From Candidatus Bathyarchaeota archaeon (GTDB lineage: Archaea > Thermoproteota > Bathyarchaeia > 40CM-2-53-6 > RBG-13-38-9): a stretch of DNA of 6,558 nucleotides. The notes beneath the pieces were generated by a model. The model was not told the DNA's origin. It ran no database searches and saw only the letters and a program-made list of their open reading frames with translations. Location: the NCBI GenBank assembly GCA_023144075.1, contig JAGLGJ010000063.1, positions 1 through 6,558 on the forward strand. The letters are read 5' to 3'. Below, piece by piece: positions 6,061 through 6,558 of this stretch. The first letter of the stretch is position 1, and every line of letters begins with the position of its first letter. The position numbers and the translations under genes were made by a program.

Positions 6061-6200
6061 TGCTTTTTTCTTCTTGAGATTATGAGTTACAGTTAAAGGC
6101 TATTATTATTTTGAACTTTCTAATTAGACTAAGAAAATATATTTGGAACTACCAGCATTCTTATTTGGCTTTGCTCCTATCATGAAAAGATGTGAGTATA
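6061..6200. promoter_or_regulatory. Divergent promoter region between the GNAT and ccmF-like genes
   Basis: 140 bp. AAAATATATTT at 6134-6144, preceded by purines, is a good archaeal TATA box with BRE-like context for the plus-strand gene. Transcription would start near 6165 and leave a leader of about 35 nt. Because the box is nearly symmetric it could also serve the GNAT gene, with a start near 6113. A second A/T-rich block (TTATTATTTTG near 6103-6113) is an alternative for the GNAT gene. I see no strong inverted repeat here. Confidence 0.4.
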
Positions 6201-6558
6201 GTGTTTATCGGTAATTTACTACTTTCAATTGCAAGTCTTCTTCTTATAATCGATATTTACATGCTCTCCAAGTCTGGCTTATCTGCAAAATCCTCAGACA
6301 GAAAATCAAAGGCATTTATTTTATCAATACTTGGTATTCTATCTGCGTTTCTTCTTTATGTTAGCTCATTTCTTCGTGATGATTTCTTTTTAAAGGATGT
6401 TTATGCTTTCAGTTCAACTGGTTTACCTGTGCTTTACAAGTTATATGCTAGCTGGGCGAGTACTGGAGGATCACTTATACTTTGGTCTACTCTTCTAGCT
6501 TTGATATATCTAGTGTATAGACAATCACAAAGTAAACGCTCAGAATCCAATTTGTCCC
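6201..6558 (+). CDS. ccmF: CcmF-type cytochrome c assembly protein (heme lyase subunit); partial, C-terminus beyond right edge
   Basis: 119 codons are visible, running off the right edge. The protein is an integral membrane protein. One hydrophobic segment is at about 3-20 (GNLLLSIASLLLIIDIY), one at about 42-62 (ILSILGILSAFLLYVSSFL), and a third covers the LILWSTLLALIYLVY stretch. Between the last two, DVYAFSS, GLPVLYKLYASW and TGGSLILW align by eye with the CcmF pattern (VxYVAxHSN, LPxxYKxxxxW, GxEGSLLLW). CcmF joins heme to apocytochrome c in the system I maturation pathway, acting on the outer face of the membrane. The tryptophan-rich heme-handling WWD segment would lie beyond the window. 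The start is GTG at 6201, with TGTGA 5 nt before it; GTG at 6192 in the same frame is the alternative. NrfE/CcsA-like relatives cannot be excluded from this fragment. The gene implies c-type cytochromes in the host. Confidence 0.8.
   Translation, partial: MFIGNLLLSIASLLLIIDIYMLSKSGLSAKSSDRKSKAFILSILGILSAFLLYVSSFLRDDFFLKDVYAFSSTGLPVLYKLYASWASTGGSLILWSTLLALIYLVYRQSQSKRSESNLS

Noticed and set aside
6182..6214. Ten-codon open frame starting at ATG 6182 just before the ccmF-like gene
   Set aside because: It is too short, has no clear ribosome binding site and overlaps the GTG start of the membrane protein; it is probably coincidental.
1..6558. Mobile elements, defence genes, CRISPR repeats, tRNA or rRNA genes
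   Set aside because: I saw no transposase, integrase, toxin or nuclease motif, no regularly spaced repeats, no tRNA-like cloverleaf arms and no rRNA sequence.

Overview
The window looks like ordinary chromosomal DNA of an archaeon with an A+T-rich genome. The evidence is a UPF0147 protein (a family known essentially from archaea), a p27-autoantigen-type zinc protein (known from archaea and eukaryotes), the two-subunit form of glycine decarboxylase, A/T-rich TATA-like elements upstream of genes, GGTGA-type ribosome binding sites, and frequent GTG/TTG starts. The lineage cannot be settled by reading alone. I see no rRNA, tRNA, CRISPR array, transposase, integrase or phage gene.

Left part, all on the minus strand (1-3288): reading in the direction of transcription, a UPF0147 gene, a gene for a membrane-anchored NTF2/SnoaL-like protein, then gcvPA and gcvPB. 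gcvPA and gcvPB encode the two halves of the glycine cleavage system P-protein. gcvPB runs off the left edge just before its expected PLP-binding lysine. A perfect 20-bp palindrome lies between the NTF2-like gene and gcvPA. It is the best candidate regulatory site in the window.

Middle part, plus strand (3371-5215): a small zinc-ribbon protein of the autoantigen p27 family is divergent from UPF0147. It is followed by a DUF4213/DUF364 protein and, about 30 bp later, a metallo-beta-lactamase-fold hydrolase most like the ETHE1/persulfide dioxygenase and glyoxalase II group. The last two are probably co-transcribed.

Right part: a two-domain GNAT acetyltransferase gene on the minus strand (5218-6060) faces the hydrolase gene tail to tail with only 2 bp between the stops. 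Divergent from it, a plus-strand gene that runs off the right edge encodes the N-terminus of a CcmF-type cytochrome c assembly protein, suggesting c-type cytochromes and a respiratory metabolism.

Together these are one-carbon/amino-acid metabolism (gcvPA/gcvPB), a possible metal- or sulfur-related pair (DUF364 plus hydrolase), cytochrome c maturation, and several conserved archaeal genes of unknown role. I did not find clear evidence of a new multi-gene system. The points most worth following are the palindrome before gcvPA, the Cys/His-rich DUF364 protein paired with the hydrolase, and the divergent UPF0147/p27 pair.
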